Shown piece after piece: positions 1-10,721 of a stretch of 64,000 nucleotides of DNA. The stretch's first letter is position 1. Each line of letters opens with the position of its first letter. Source of the DNA: Tetracladium setigerum (taxonomy: Eukaryota; Ascomycota; Leotiomycetes; Helotiales); contig PZJY01000002.1 in assembly GCA_031472005.1 (NCBI GenBank), positions 124,001 through 188,000 of the forward strand, written 5' to 3'. The notes below the pieces were generated by a model, which searched no databases, was not told the origin of the DNA, and worked only from the letters and a program-made list of their open reading frames with translations. A program made the position numbers and the translations under genes.

Positions 1-512
1 TGCCTCCCTCCCCACTTTCTGGGCTTCCTCTTTTTCTTAGAGACACACGTGATTTATATATTCCACAATGAATGTAGCTTGGAAAGGACAGCTGAATTGA
101 TCTTGTTACTGTCGTGCTTGTGAATTCGAAATTTACGACTCTTTGTATTTGGAGTTTCAGCCACAACACCACCACCGCCAGACTATTTTTGTTTCGCCAT
201 ACCTAACGACTTCGATAGTTGGAACTTGGTATTTTCCCTCAAACATGAAATCAAAGTACAATAGGCCAAAATCTGTTACCAGCGTGGAACCGAAGTTTGG
301 TGCTGACGCCAAAGTTCCACTTTCCAAAATCGAGTGCTCCCTTTCGAAGAACGACAGTCGTAACTTCACGCAGATACTAAGAGCTTTGATTCTTGTAGTT
401 TAGAAATTTATTTATTTGTAGTGTCACCCTCAGACCTACTATCTAAATCATTTCGTGGTGGCCTCTGCTCAATAAAGATATGTTGGAAGTTGATCTCCAC
501 ACATCATCTTAA
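1..512. other. Window edge, no gene recognised
   Basis: This stretch lies 3' of the sugar transporter gene. Short open frames exist on both strands (143-403 plus, 157-369 minus), but neither shows a known motif or a splice partner. It probably contains the transporter 3' UTR. Confidence 0.5.
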
Positions 513-2389
513 TCAAGCCTTGATATCAGCTCCAACAACCGGCTCACTTTCATTGAAAGTATCGACCTCCGTCCTCGCGAAATGTCTAGCCGAGATTTTC
601 TTTGCGAAAAGTATATCGATCTCATCAAAAGTCCTATCCTTCGTCTCCGGAAGACGGAAGAATGCCCAAACAAACGTCACGAATGCGGTGCTCCCCCAGA
701 CAAATCCAGTATAACCCCTAAGATCCCATTCATTGGGGTTAAGCATGTAATTTTCAAGAGTTCTACTGCCAACAGCTGTCAGATAGTAAGAGTTGCGAGC
801 AAGTACAATCGTTTTCTGTCGCAAGCGCGTGGATCCCATTTCAGCTGGAAGTGCCCAACCGAGTTGGCCGATGGAAAGCTGGAATCCAAATGTCCACATA
901 AGTGTAAAAGCTGCTTGAGTATTCAGAATGGGGCCTTTGCCGGTAGCTGGGATCTGAAGGAATCCAATTGTCATCAGGCAAACAGACAATGATGCCATGC
1001 CAACGACATAGAGAGTGCGGCGTCCAAATCGAGGCATCAAGAGAACCCAATTTATCAAAGCTGCAAAAAGAGCCATTGCCGTGCCGCCAACATTCAACTA
1101 ATACTCGAATTAGCGATTGATAAACTAGATGCCACTTGGAAGTATGATGGCTTACTTTGTATGTGGTGCGAGTAGGAAGACCAATCTGCTGGAAGAAGTA
1201 GGTCGAGTTGTAGGCGAACAAAGAGCCAGAAAAGATCTGTCCAGCAAAGCACAAGCATGCAATCTCCGTACGTCGCAGTTCCGTTCCCCTGAAGCAGTCA
1301 AAGTATGTGCTGCCTTTGGAAACCTCCAGCTCGAGATTATTGGTGTGTACAATCAGGGCAAGGGTCTCCTTGGGATCAATCTGCGCATCCTTTGCTTGTA
1401 CACGGAGAAGGACAGCCTCGGCCTCCTCCAAGCGTCCCTTTCTGACCAAATGCCATGGGGACTCGGGTGCAAAGCAGAGAATCGGGAATATTACGACTGG
1501 CCAAGCCCATTGAAGAGCAAATGGTATTCGGAATGCCCACTCCCAAGTTTTATTGCCGGAGAGAGAGCTGAGCACGCCCGCAGCAACGAGCTGCCCGATG
1601 ATAAAACACCTAGAAGTCTGTCAGCAACCGAAGTTTCTTGGAATCAGACATATCCAAAGATTAAAGTGATCGCTCAAAGTAATGACACGTTCAAAATCAT
1701 GGAAAAGGACTGCTTACATATTGGTCCAAGAAGTCATGTAAACTCGCAGTGGAAGTGGAAGAATCTCTGATGCGTAGGCTGGCGCGGTGGTAGCAAATAC
1801 TCCCCAGGGCAGTCCACACATGATCTGACCCACGACCAACACAGTGGTAGTCTGAGCAAAAACCGTAATGAATATACAGGCAGACAGAAACACAAGCGAG
1901 GCGAGAAGGAGTCGCTTTTGTCCAAAGTGGTCGACCAACCACCCATTTATGAAGGCACCAAAGAATGCACCAATTCCACTCGAATTTCCAAGGGCTGTTT
2001 GCCAGGCTGCTGTCAACTGGTACGTGCCAGTTTTCTCGTTGAACTGTCCGTACTTCTTTGCGAACGATCTAAATACACTTAGTACGGGTTTATCTATCGG
2101 TCTGGTATGGAAAGAAAGCTTACGGATACGCGTAGAAGTTTCCCATAAGAATGGTGTCGTAACCCTCCATAATCACACACATCGAGACCATGAGGCACCA
2201 GAAGAGTGCCCAGGGGTAATCTCGAAGTGCGTCGCGAATAGTCATCTTGTGTTCGGCAGATACACCAGTCTTGGCATAGTCTGCAAGAACTCCATCTCGG
2301 AGTTTCTCTTCGAGATTATGTCCATCCTGAGACGTGTGTGATTGATGAACCGTCAGAGGCTCTTTATTCGAAGCAGGTGTTGTGTCCAT
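513..2389 (-). CDS. MFS sugar transporter (alpha-glucoside/hexose permease type)
   Basis: This is a proton-coupled sugar permease of the Major Facilitator sugar-porter family, expected in the plasma membrane. Four exons on the minus strand (2389-2124, 2068-1718, 1609-1156, 1097-513), with GT-AG introns of 55, 108 and 58 bases, give 551 residues, the usual family length. Visible family marks are the loop 2-3 motif GWLVDHFGQKR, the PESPWHLVRKGR motif with EAE shortly after in the central cytosolic loop, RFGRR in the second half, and the C-terminal LPETKDRTFDEID. The hydrophilic N-terminus of about 50 residues resembles fungal maltose/general alpha-glucoside permeases, but the substrate cannot be read from sequence. 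It is transcribed divergently from the GH36 gene, so a role in oligosaccharide uptake for that enzyme is a reasonable inference. Confidence 0.9.
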
Positions 2390-3264
2390 CGTGAAGTTAG
2401 GGGAAGTTCACGAATGGGATCTTGAGACTCTTGAAGGTCACGCTGGGTAACTATGTCCTGCAGTTCGAGATATCAGTACTTTGAATGACTTGGGAATGCT
2501 CATGGAAAGCCAACCTTTACTGTTCTTTATTCGGATTCTCGAGGAGAATAGACAGTAGATTGGGAGTTAGGGCTAGAAAAATAAGTGAAGGAAGCAGGAA
2601 ATGGCAAGGCTTTATACAAAGAATCCAGCACGAAATTCGCCATGTGTCTGCTGCAAGGATGCATCAAAGCTGGTCCGATGTACATAAGAAAATCCCCACG
2701 GGGTACAGTCGGATGATTCATAGAACGACTTAATTTTAAAGCAGGAAGAAAAAAGTTGCTAGAAGTTCGGAGATATTCCTAGGTCGCTCCACGGGTTCGT
2801 CAACAAACAGGAAAGGATTTCATTTATTGGCTCTACCGGCGGGATTGCTGCGGGATTGGTCTTGGCGGGCTTGCATGTCTTGTTAACTTGGGAATAAGAT
2901 TGCTTTGCATCGCTCTTAAGTGGGATGGAATGAGCGGGATGGCGGCGCAATTAGTCTTGGATTAACACTAAAGCGATCTTTGCACTTGTGAATTGCTTTG
3001 TTGATCTTCAGTGGTTCAAGCGGGATTGCTGCGGGATTCAACAAATTCAGCTCCATAAAAAGCATTTTGTTTTGTGGTGGAATTGGACGGAATTGAGGTT
3101 TGTTCCCCATTATCCCCATTTCTCCAGTCTCTGTTACTCCACCCTTTGGTGGTCGAGTTTTAGAGTTGATGGTATATCAGAATCCATCCGCTCACAAAAT
3201 TAAGTATCTTCAATCGCCTTTTAACTTTTTGACCCCCTTCAAAGACTTTTTCGCGCCTTCACTC
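2390..3264. promoter_or_regulatory. Shared divergent promoter of transporter and GH36 gene
   Basis: These 875 bases separate two divergent start codons. The 19-base word GCGGGATTGCTGCGGGATT occurs twice in the same orientation, at 2839-2857 and 3020-3038, and related GCGGGAT copies lie between (for example near 2933-2940). No coding gene is seen. The repeated words are candidate regulator sites; which factor would bind is unknown. Confidence 0.5.
2839..3038. repeat. Direct repeat of GCGGGATT double words
   Basis: Two identical 19-base copies, at 2839-2857 and 3020-3038, are each built from two GCGGGATT boxes separated by three bases (GCT). The copies are 181 bases apart, in the middle of the divergent promoter. 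Confidence 0.8.
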
Positions 3265-5963
3265 ATGATTATGAAGTTTTTTCCCTCGCCAGGAGAGGTT
3301 GCAACGGTGCATCCAAATGCCACTCACTTTCAGGTCTATGTGACCACAGAAGCAAAATCTCTACAAGAACAAATACCTTTTATTCGTGGCGGCAACCAAA
3401 ATATTCGTTATGAATTCTTGCCAGTCTCAACTCCTGTCATTGCTGAAAAGAAAGTGTCAAGATTTGTCACATTGCAAGCGTCAATTCCCCTCTCAGGGAA
3501 GCCATTAAATCTCGATTATGTTGTCAGCCAACATAGAGAAGAAAGGCAAGAAGGGTCAATTTGCTTATATTATGAAAGAAAAGATGCGAAGCAAGATGTC
3601 CCATTCAAAACTACAATTTCCATTTCTGACAACGAATTTGAGTCGTCAGTCAGGATACCTTGGCTCGAAATTGAGCAGTGGGAGGGCTGGCTTTGGATTC
3701 GATCACGGTATGAACTGGATGTTATTTACTCGTTGAATTTCTAACTGACTAATGCCAGGCCTACATGGGTTGAGCCACGCTTCGTTCCTTTGGCTCAACT
3801 TCCTTCCGATCACCAGACCCAAGTCATGCTTCTAAGGAAAAAAACGCAACCTTCAACAGTCTTATTTGTTGCTCCTGTTTCAACAAGTGCTGTGTTATTG
3901 CACATTTCTGCTGCTCAAATAGGAGAACTACCGGGGGTGTATATCAGAGCACGAAGAGCAAATAGCGATTCCTCGGCGACATTAGCGGAAGTCCTGTCAT
4001 GCATTGATCACTCCGGAGACATCTCAAGGACAATATCGGAGGTCATTTCCAACGTCGTAAAATCTAAATCCGAGATGCAAACGAAACAGTCTCCGTTTGA
4101 CGCACTTGGTTTCTGTACATGGTAATTACTACTGCATTCAATTTTTATCATTTTAGTTAATGAGCCTCGATAGGTCGTCTCTCGGCGAATTTGTTCGCCC
4201 AACCAAACAAAATATGGATGAACTTGTCACCGCGCTCTCGCGGGATAAACTTCCAATCGGAACTTTCATCATAGATGATGGCTGGCAAGATGTTCGAGCT
4301 GTTGCCGAAGATGAACCTGACAACCAAGGCTTGTGGGGGTTTGGCGCATATGATGGCTTGGGTGGCACGTTGAAGCAGACTGTCGATACTATCAAATCAA
4401 TATTACCAACGGTAAACCATGTCGGAGTCTGGATGTCGTGAGTCTCGCTCTCATTTCTGTCACTTGTTCTGAAGGCAGCTACGCCTGTTTGTCAAACAAA
4501 ACTAACCGAAACCGTAGAATTCAAGGATACTGGAACGGTACCGTTCCTTCATCGCCTTTGGTCTCCAAGTATGACATGAGCCGATATCAACTTGATGGTT
4601 CTCGAATTCCGAAAATTAAGACTGGCAACAATGGCCACATTGGAAAAATTGTTGCCGCTCGCTACGATCCTTCTCGAGAATGGCTTCTCCCACATCCATC
4701 CAAAGCTTTCGACTTCTGGCTTGATTATTTTGAGACCTGCGCTGCGGGGGGATCACGTTCGTCAAGGTTGACAATCAAGCCTCCATGTCGCTGCTTGAAG
4801 GCCCTCGTGGTGCAGAAATTGCCGCTGCAATGTGGAATGGGATGTTCCGCGCTGCCAACCAAGTCTTTGGTCCTCACAGAGTCATCCACTGCATGTCTCA
4901 TAACGAACGCATGTTCATCGGTGACGTTGCAACTGGGATTGCAACAAACGGGGAGCCAGTCATGTTCAGAAACACGAATGATTTCAACTTACCTGCCTAC
5001 ACGCAACCGCAACACATATCCTACAACCTCTACAACTCGCTCGTTCTCTCGGAAACGTGTCTTGTTCTAGATGCCGATATGTTTATGACTGGTGCTCAGT
5101 GGCCAGGCTATCACGCGGTATTGCGTGCGTTCTTCCCTGGTCCCATTTTACTGTCCGACTTTCCTGGTGGGCATGATCGTGCTATTATCGATCAACTGTT
5201 TGGCGAGACGAAATCCGGTAGTTTTCAAGCTATCCGAGCACCTTCACCTTTGCGACCACTGCCGAATCGAGTTTGGAACGACCCACTAGATTCCAAGAAT
5301 TTGAACTCCTTGAGCGCATTCACCAGATTCCCGGATATACATGCAGCAGCAATTGTGGCATGGAGCAACGGCGAAACTGAAAGTCTGAGTATTGATTTGA
5401 TCACCAACACCGATATAGAGGAAGCCTTGGGGTTATCACTCACAGCAGAGCAAGAATATGTTGTGTGGTTTTCGAATGAACGCAGAGCTGTGTCTTTGAT
5501 TCTCAACAAAAGAATCGAGGCCCAAGAACAGACTGCTACGGAATTGTTTGCAACTCTCATTTTGGAACCAAAAGCTCACGAAGTCATTCGAATTGCGCCT
5601 TCATTCTCTCTCTCACAGGGTGAGGAAAAGATTGCGTGCCTAGGACTTCTCGACAAATATGCTGGTCTGGGAGCTCTCAGAGACATGTCTTCCGGGACAA
5701 GCTTGATGCAAATCCAGGCTGCATATGAAGGAACTATTGGGTTTGTGACGAATTCACGCTCGTTGAAGGTTTCGGTAGATGGAAGAGACCATGCTACCAG
5801 ATACACCAGTGTGGGCTGTGGCAACTACCTTCTAGAAGTGCTCTTGGAGAAGAATGAGAGTGAAACGCTCGATCAATACAGAGATGGATGGACAGTAGAA
5901 ATTTCGAGCAGTCTCAATTTCTCTGATGTGGAAAGCCAGCTTATGCCTTCTGCAAGACTGTAG
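3265..5963 (+). CDS. GH36 raffinose synthase/seed-imbibition-like glycosidase, one frameshift
   Basis: This is a fungal member of the raffinose synthase/Sip1 branch of GH36, which acts on alpha-galactosides. Exons 3265-3707, 3759-4121, 4174-4437 and 4518-5963 are joined by introns of 51, 52 and 80 bases. The splice choice at 4173 is fixed by the conserved GFCTWSSLGE. Other marks are FIIDDGWQ, GVWMSIQGYW, and FVKVDNQ, where Asp442 is the predicted nucleophile. Exon 4 changes frame inside a six-G run at 4746-4751, about seven codons before that Asp; one more G restores an 838-residue protein. The position matching the conserved SDD motif further on reads TND, a possible loss of one acidic residue. 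The start at 3265 was chosen because the protein-like sequence begins there, although the frame is open back to 3100. The product could be alpha-galactosidase or transglycosidase. The frameshift is either an assembly error or a true lesion. Confidence 0.85.
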
Positions 5964-6862
5964 ACTGCTGGTGTTCAACGCTTCCCGCATTGTACAGGGT
6001 GTGAGGGAGCAGAGTGTTGAGACAGAAAAATACATCCAATATAGAGTTAATGGAACGAGGAATAGATTATATAAGTTTTGCATAAGTTCAAGTTTTTGCA
6101 ATATTCATAAATACCCTCAAAGGGAGAAGTCATTAAGTGATCTCAAGAGATTCAAGCTAGCGAACCCCGCCCTGCCGGTGGAGTTGTAGTCCTTCGACAT
6201 ATGCCGCTCAAAGAGATGCCGTTTCTGATTTTGCAATAGAAATAGGAACTTGACTTAGTTTCAGATGTGTTTTATTCACAATCAGTGTTGGATTGTTGCT
6301 GACTTCAATTGCATTTGACCAAGGTTGAGAAGAGCTTGAAATCGGTGTAAACATGGAATATTATCAGAACACGGAACATTTTCTTTATGAGTCGACCGAC
6401 ATGTTGAGCTCACTCATATATTCTTGTCTTCCACAGAAGTGACATGAAACCGGCCACAAATTGCATCCATGAGACAAAGTAAGGTTGGGCTCGATTGGGG
6501 ACAACGCCCCAATATCAAAATACTCCTCGTCACCCAAGAATAACTTATATAGCCAGATATCTCGCAGCCTAACTTATTTGGTTGAAATCAACAAGGAAAA
6601 TGTTACAAAACTCGAATTCCGCAAATTCAGCTTATTCAACATTAGTGGGAGCACGAACCTAATTGGGCCAACATACTCTTGAAATTCAGATCTTACGCTT
6701 ACGTAACACCGAATTACTCACAAATCCCTCCTTATCAGTCTCTTCCTTTCGCCACGGCTTCTCAGAATCTCAAAGAGAAAAAGTTAAACAGGCAAATCCA
6801 TCAAATCAGCTGCTAAATCACAAGATCCAATTCAAAATCAACCTCATAGAGTTATCATCGCC
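5964..6862. other. Intergenic, no gene recognised
   Basis: About 900 AT-rich bases between the GH36 stop and the reductase start. Short frames are present but show no motif. It presumably holds the GH36 3' UTR and the promoter of the next gene. Confidence 0.5.
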
Positions 6863-7824
6863 ATGAGAGAAGCAAACGGAACCTCTTCCAAAGGAGGCGT
6901 GACACTGGCGGTCATCGGATGCGGTATGTCCTAGCAAACACATATCCCCAAATGCTACAAATTCTGAGATTAATAGGCACAATGGCCGGCGCAATTCTCT
7001 CTGGAGTCCTCTCATCCTGTGCCAAAACTGTCGACGCAGGCGAAACCCCCAAAATCTCGAAATTTATCGCCACAGTCAACAGCGTCAAATCTGCCACATC
7101 GCTTCGAGAACGCTTCTCACAGTACTCGCAAGTTCTGGAAATCATCCAGGGCGATAATGTGAAAGCCATGCAAGATGCTGATATTCTCTTGTTGGGATTC
7201 AAGCCGTACATGCTTGACGAGGTGCTGAAAGTTAAAGGTGTTCGAGAAGCGATCGGTGGGAAGTTGATTATTAGCGTTTTAGTTGGGACACCTCTTGAAA
7301 AGTTTGAGGCTGCGGTTTATCACGATAGCCCGAGAGGTGAGAATGAAGCTCCGTTCTTTTACAAGAGAGCGATGCCCAACATTGGTGCCGCATTCAATCA
7401 ATCGATGACAGTTCTCCAAACGACTAAGTTCTCTCCCCTTCACGAGGAAATGTCCGACTGGATCTTCCTACAGGTTGGAAAGATCGCGGCCGTGACACCG
7501 GAACTTTTTGATGTCGGTGGTGCGTTGGCTGGAGCTTCAGGCGCATTACTTGCTGTTGCGTTTGATGGTGTGCTGGATGGAGCGGTAAGCCAGGGAATCA
7601 AGCGCTCTGAGGCGACAAAGATTTTGACACAGAGCTTGGTATCGCTGGCAACTCTGTTGGAGAATGGTGAGCATCCTGCTGTGTTGAGAGAGAAGACGGC
7701 GAGTCCAAAGGGGACAACTATCGCTGGTTTGTTGACTTTGGAGGAGCACAGAGCGCGATATGCTTATAGTCAGGCGACGATCGCGGTTGTGCAAAGAGGT
7801 ATAGAGATTCAAGCACAGAAATAA
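6863..7824 (+). CDS. Pyrroline-5-carboxylate reductase
   Basis: The enzyme reduces 1-pyrroline-5-carboxylate to proline with NAD(P)H, the last step of proline synthesis, in the cytosol. Exon 1 (6863-6923) encodes a short leader ending in the first half of the nucleotide-binding motif. After a 53-base intron, exon 2 (6977-7824) completes it as VIGCGTMAGAILSG. The protein is 302 residues, normal for fungi. Further marks are DILLLGFKPYML, the RAMPNIGA segment, the helical C-terminal dimer domain starting near GALAGASGALL, and GTTIAGLLTLEE. The usual PGGTT of that last motif reads PKGTT, so this may be a diverged paralogue. It lies between the GH36 gene and a Zn2Cys6 regulator on the same strand. 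A yeast-style name would be PRO3, but orthology is not proven here. Confidence 0.9.
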
Positions 7825-8248
7825 ATGCTATGGGAGACTATTAGAAGATTAGACATAGACATAGATCGATCAGAGCCTGCTAGAATGCATTTTAATTGTT
7901 GCCAAGGACGATCATCAGCTAATGTTGGAATGGGCGTGATACGAGAGACACGAAGAATGCACCGATAACCAAATTTAACAGGGAAACGGCATGACGCAAT
8001 TCTCATGATGCAGTACACATGCATTCGGTCAACTTTGTAGAGTTCTAGGTACATCTGGCGAGCTCGCAAGATTGACCAGTGAACGAGGAGATAATGCAGC
8101 AAGGGGACCATCGTCGGATTTAGGGCTGAAACTTGCAAGGGTGGCCAACCACCTCATCTCCTGCGCCTACCTCACCTTATTGAACAAAACACCTAAAACA
8201 CCTGTACACTGAGAGAAAACCCCAGGTAATCCTCTCGATGGTTTCGGC
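7825..8248. other. Intergenic, promoter of Zn2Cys6 gene
   Basis: About 420 bases without a recognisable gene between two plus-strand genes. A minus-strand frame at 7809-8138 has no known motif and is treated as chance. Confidence 0.5.
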
Positions 8249-10293
8249 ATGGATGTAATACGAAATGAAATCCCAGCCCCCAAAAGAAGGAGAGCGGGTG
8301 GACCAAAAGTGCGGTACGTGCAGATCAATTCTAGATTGTCGAATTTGAACTTGTGACTATCTATCTAACATATTCCCAGAACTGGATGCATCACTTGCAA
8401 GTTAGTTACTCTCTATTTATTTGTTTTGGTCGTTACCTACCGAAGCTAACAACTGGCAGGACTCGAAGACTCAAATGCGATGAACAGCTTCCGAATTGCC
8501 ATCGCTGCACGATCGGGCTCCGGAAATGTACGTGGAAAGAGGACAGACCTTTTGTCGTACAAAAAGGGAGATCAAGACCAAAACTTCTGCTCCCAAGAGC
8601 GACAGCTGGCATTCTTCTACAGCCAACCAGCAATCTCTTTACCACTGATCAAGAGTGGTGGTACTTTCAGGTTTATTCAACCGAAACCCTCCATGAACTC
8701 TCCGGAGCATATCAATCGTCCTTTTGGAGTCAGATTGTGTTGCAAGCTGCTACCCACCACCCTTTTATTCGGAATGCAATCATCGCCATAGGGAGCCTCG
8801 CATCCCTAGCGAAATCTCCAAACTTACCAGCTTTCCGAGGGGCTGCTTACAACTCAAAGCCTTCGGTTGAAGAGGAGTTCGCACTCGCACACTATCAGGC
8901 GTTCCTGAGAGGTTCAAGAGACATATCTTCACAAGGAAATCAAGTTACAAGGCTCACTTTGATAACCTGCCTTCTTGTCATGTGCATAGAAAGCCTTCAA
9001 TGGAATCATGCTACTTCTCTGAACGCTGTTTGGAGTGGAACCAGGCTCATGAATCAATGGCTTCGAAGTGAAAATCGGAAGGGACGATACCTCGACTGCA
9101 TCTCGTCCCCTAATCCATTGACTGTTGATGATGGAATTGTGCAGCAATTCAAACTGGTTGACTCTCAGACTGCATGGCTCTGCGATCAAAGACCACTCCC
9201 GGACCACAAAAGACTCTGTCGCGGAGGAGAGGAGACAATAAGGAAAATGCCACTATCATTTTCAAGCGTCGGCGAAGCCCGTTTAATGCTTGACTTGATC
9301 AGTCGAAGGATACACCATTTCATCATATCCGTCAGACCTGACAAATTGGGAGCTACCGATTTCTCTCCTCCAGGTCAAGCGAGACGGTTCAGGATTGCAA
9401 TGGATCGAGAGGAGCCATATGACCCACTGACGTTTGAGCAAATAGCGCAACGACAATCATACTGGGAAGAAATCACAAGATGGAATGTTGCATTCGAGGC
9501 AATCCACAAGTCGACCACCGAGGAATCCCCAATCTTTATCGCGGTCAACCTACTTCGTATCCAAGCTAGATTTCTTCCGGTTCAACTTATGGGAGAGACT
9601 TCTATTTCAGAAATGATATACGACGAATTCCTGCAGAATTTCAAAGACATCATTGCTTACACAAAAGCCCACTTCTCACACCCATCCGTTCAAGGACAGA
9701 ATCCAAGAGGCGTCTACTCCCTCAACACCGGTCTCATATTTCCGCTTCATAATCTTGTGCGGCGATGCAGAGACCGGGCAACCCGCCGAGAAGGCATTAA
9801 ATTACTAGTCAACAATGCCTGGAGGGAGGGCATCCACGTTTCATCGTCCAGTGGAAGGATTGGAGCATATTTCATGGAGGTGGAAGAGAGAGGTATCGAT
9901 CCCGATGTGGTGATTCCAGAAGAAAATAGGACAGTTATGTTTGAAATGACATATCAAGAGCTGGAGAATATGAATACTGCTACTGTGAAGAGCGTGAAAG
10001 GCGTAGGGAGTAAGAGGGAGGTGTTGGTGGAGAGGTGGGTGTGGACTTTGGAGAAAACGCCGTGGCAAGATGATGAGAGGACAGTTTCGCTTCTACAAAG
10101 GAGAAAGGAACCGCATAATACGAAGATAATGGAGGAATACACTCCGACAACCGGAAACAAAACTGTGGATAAATCACCATTACAGCACGATGACCAGAAT
10201 TTATTATCTCCACAAGGTGGGAAAGCGACGATGAAGGAACTAGTGGCGATGGTGGTGCCGAAAGACTGGCAGACGAACCTCTCATATGCTTAA
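8249..10293 (+). CDS. Zn2Cys6 fungal transcription factor
   Basis: This is a nuclear DNA-binding regulator of the GAL4-type binuclear cluster class. Three exons (8249-8313, 8380-8400, 8460-10293) give 639 residues. The zinc cluster is assembled from all three. Exon 1 ends in a basic KRRRAGGPKVR stretch, the 21-base exon 2 gives TGCITC, and exon 3 continues with TRRLKCDEQLPNCHRC and a last Cys six residues on. Spacing is C-2-C-6-C-6-C-2-C-6-C. The rest resembles the fungal-specific transcription factor C-terminal domain (Fungal_trans_2 style), with a charged, probably disordered tail after about residue 560. Its targets are unknown. It is two genes from the transporter/GH36 pair and could regulate either that pair or the adjacent reductase and nitrilase. 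Confidence 0.88.
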
Positions 10294-10721
10294 GAGAAGT
10301 TTCTTTGTTATCCGTCAACGAATTCAACACATTTAGACAAGTGTTGTATAACATTTTGATGATCTAGAATGAAAATCAAGTTTGAGGTTCATATTGTACT
10401 GGTTAGAGAGTGAATCTAAACGAGATCAAAACAAAAGTCTGCTTTGAGCTGCATGGGTGAGATAATAGATACATATTCATTTCTAGGCAGTTTATTAATT
10501 TCCAGAAAGTAACTTATTAGTCTAATACAGTAATAACCAAAGCCTCCATCACATGGCTGCGACAACAAAGACCAAGACACCTCAAACCTTCCCCCGCGTT
10601 TGCCAAGAAGCGAGCTGCTGAGTGAGCTCTTCGCCGTTGTAGCTTCGGCTTCCCCTCCCCCAACTTTTCTCTCCTCCCCCCGTCCATTGTTCAGCACAAT
10701 AAACGCAAAATATACTCCAAG
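10294..10721. other. Intergenic, promoter of nitrilase
   Basis: About 430 bases. A pyrimidine-rich stretch at 10640-10690 immediately precedes the nitrilase start, typical of fungal core promoters and leaders. No gene is seen. Confidence 0.5.

Noticed and set aside
143..403. Overlapping frames on both strands near the left edge
   Set aside because: No motif, and neither joins the transporter gene.
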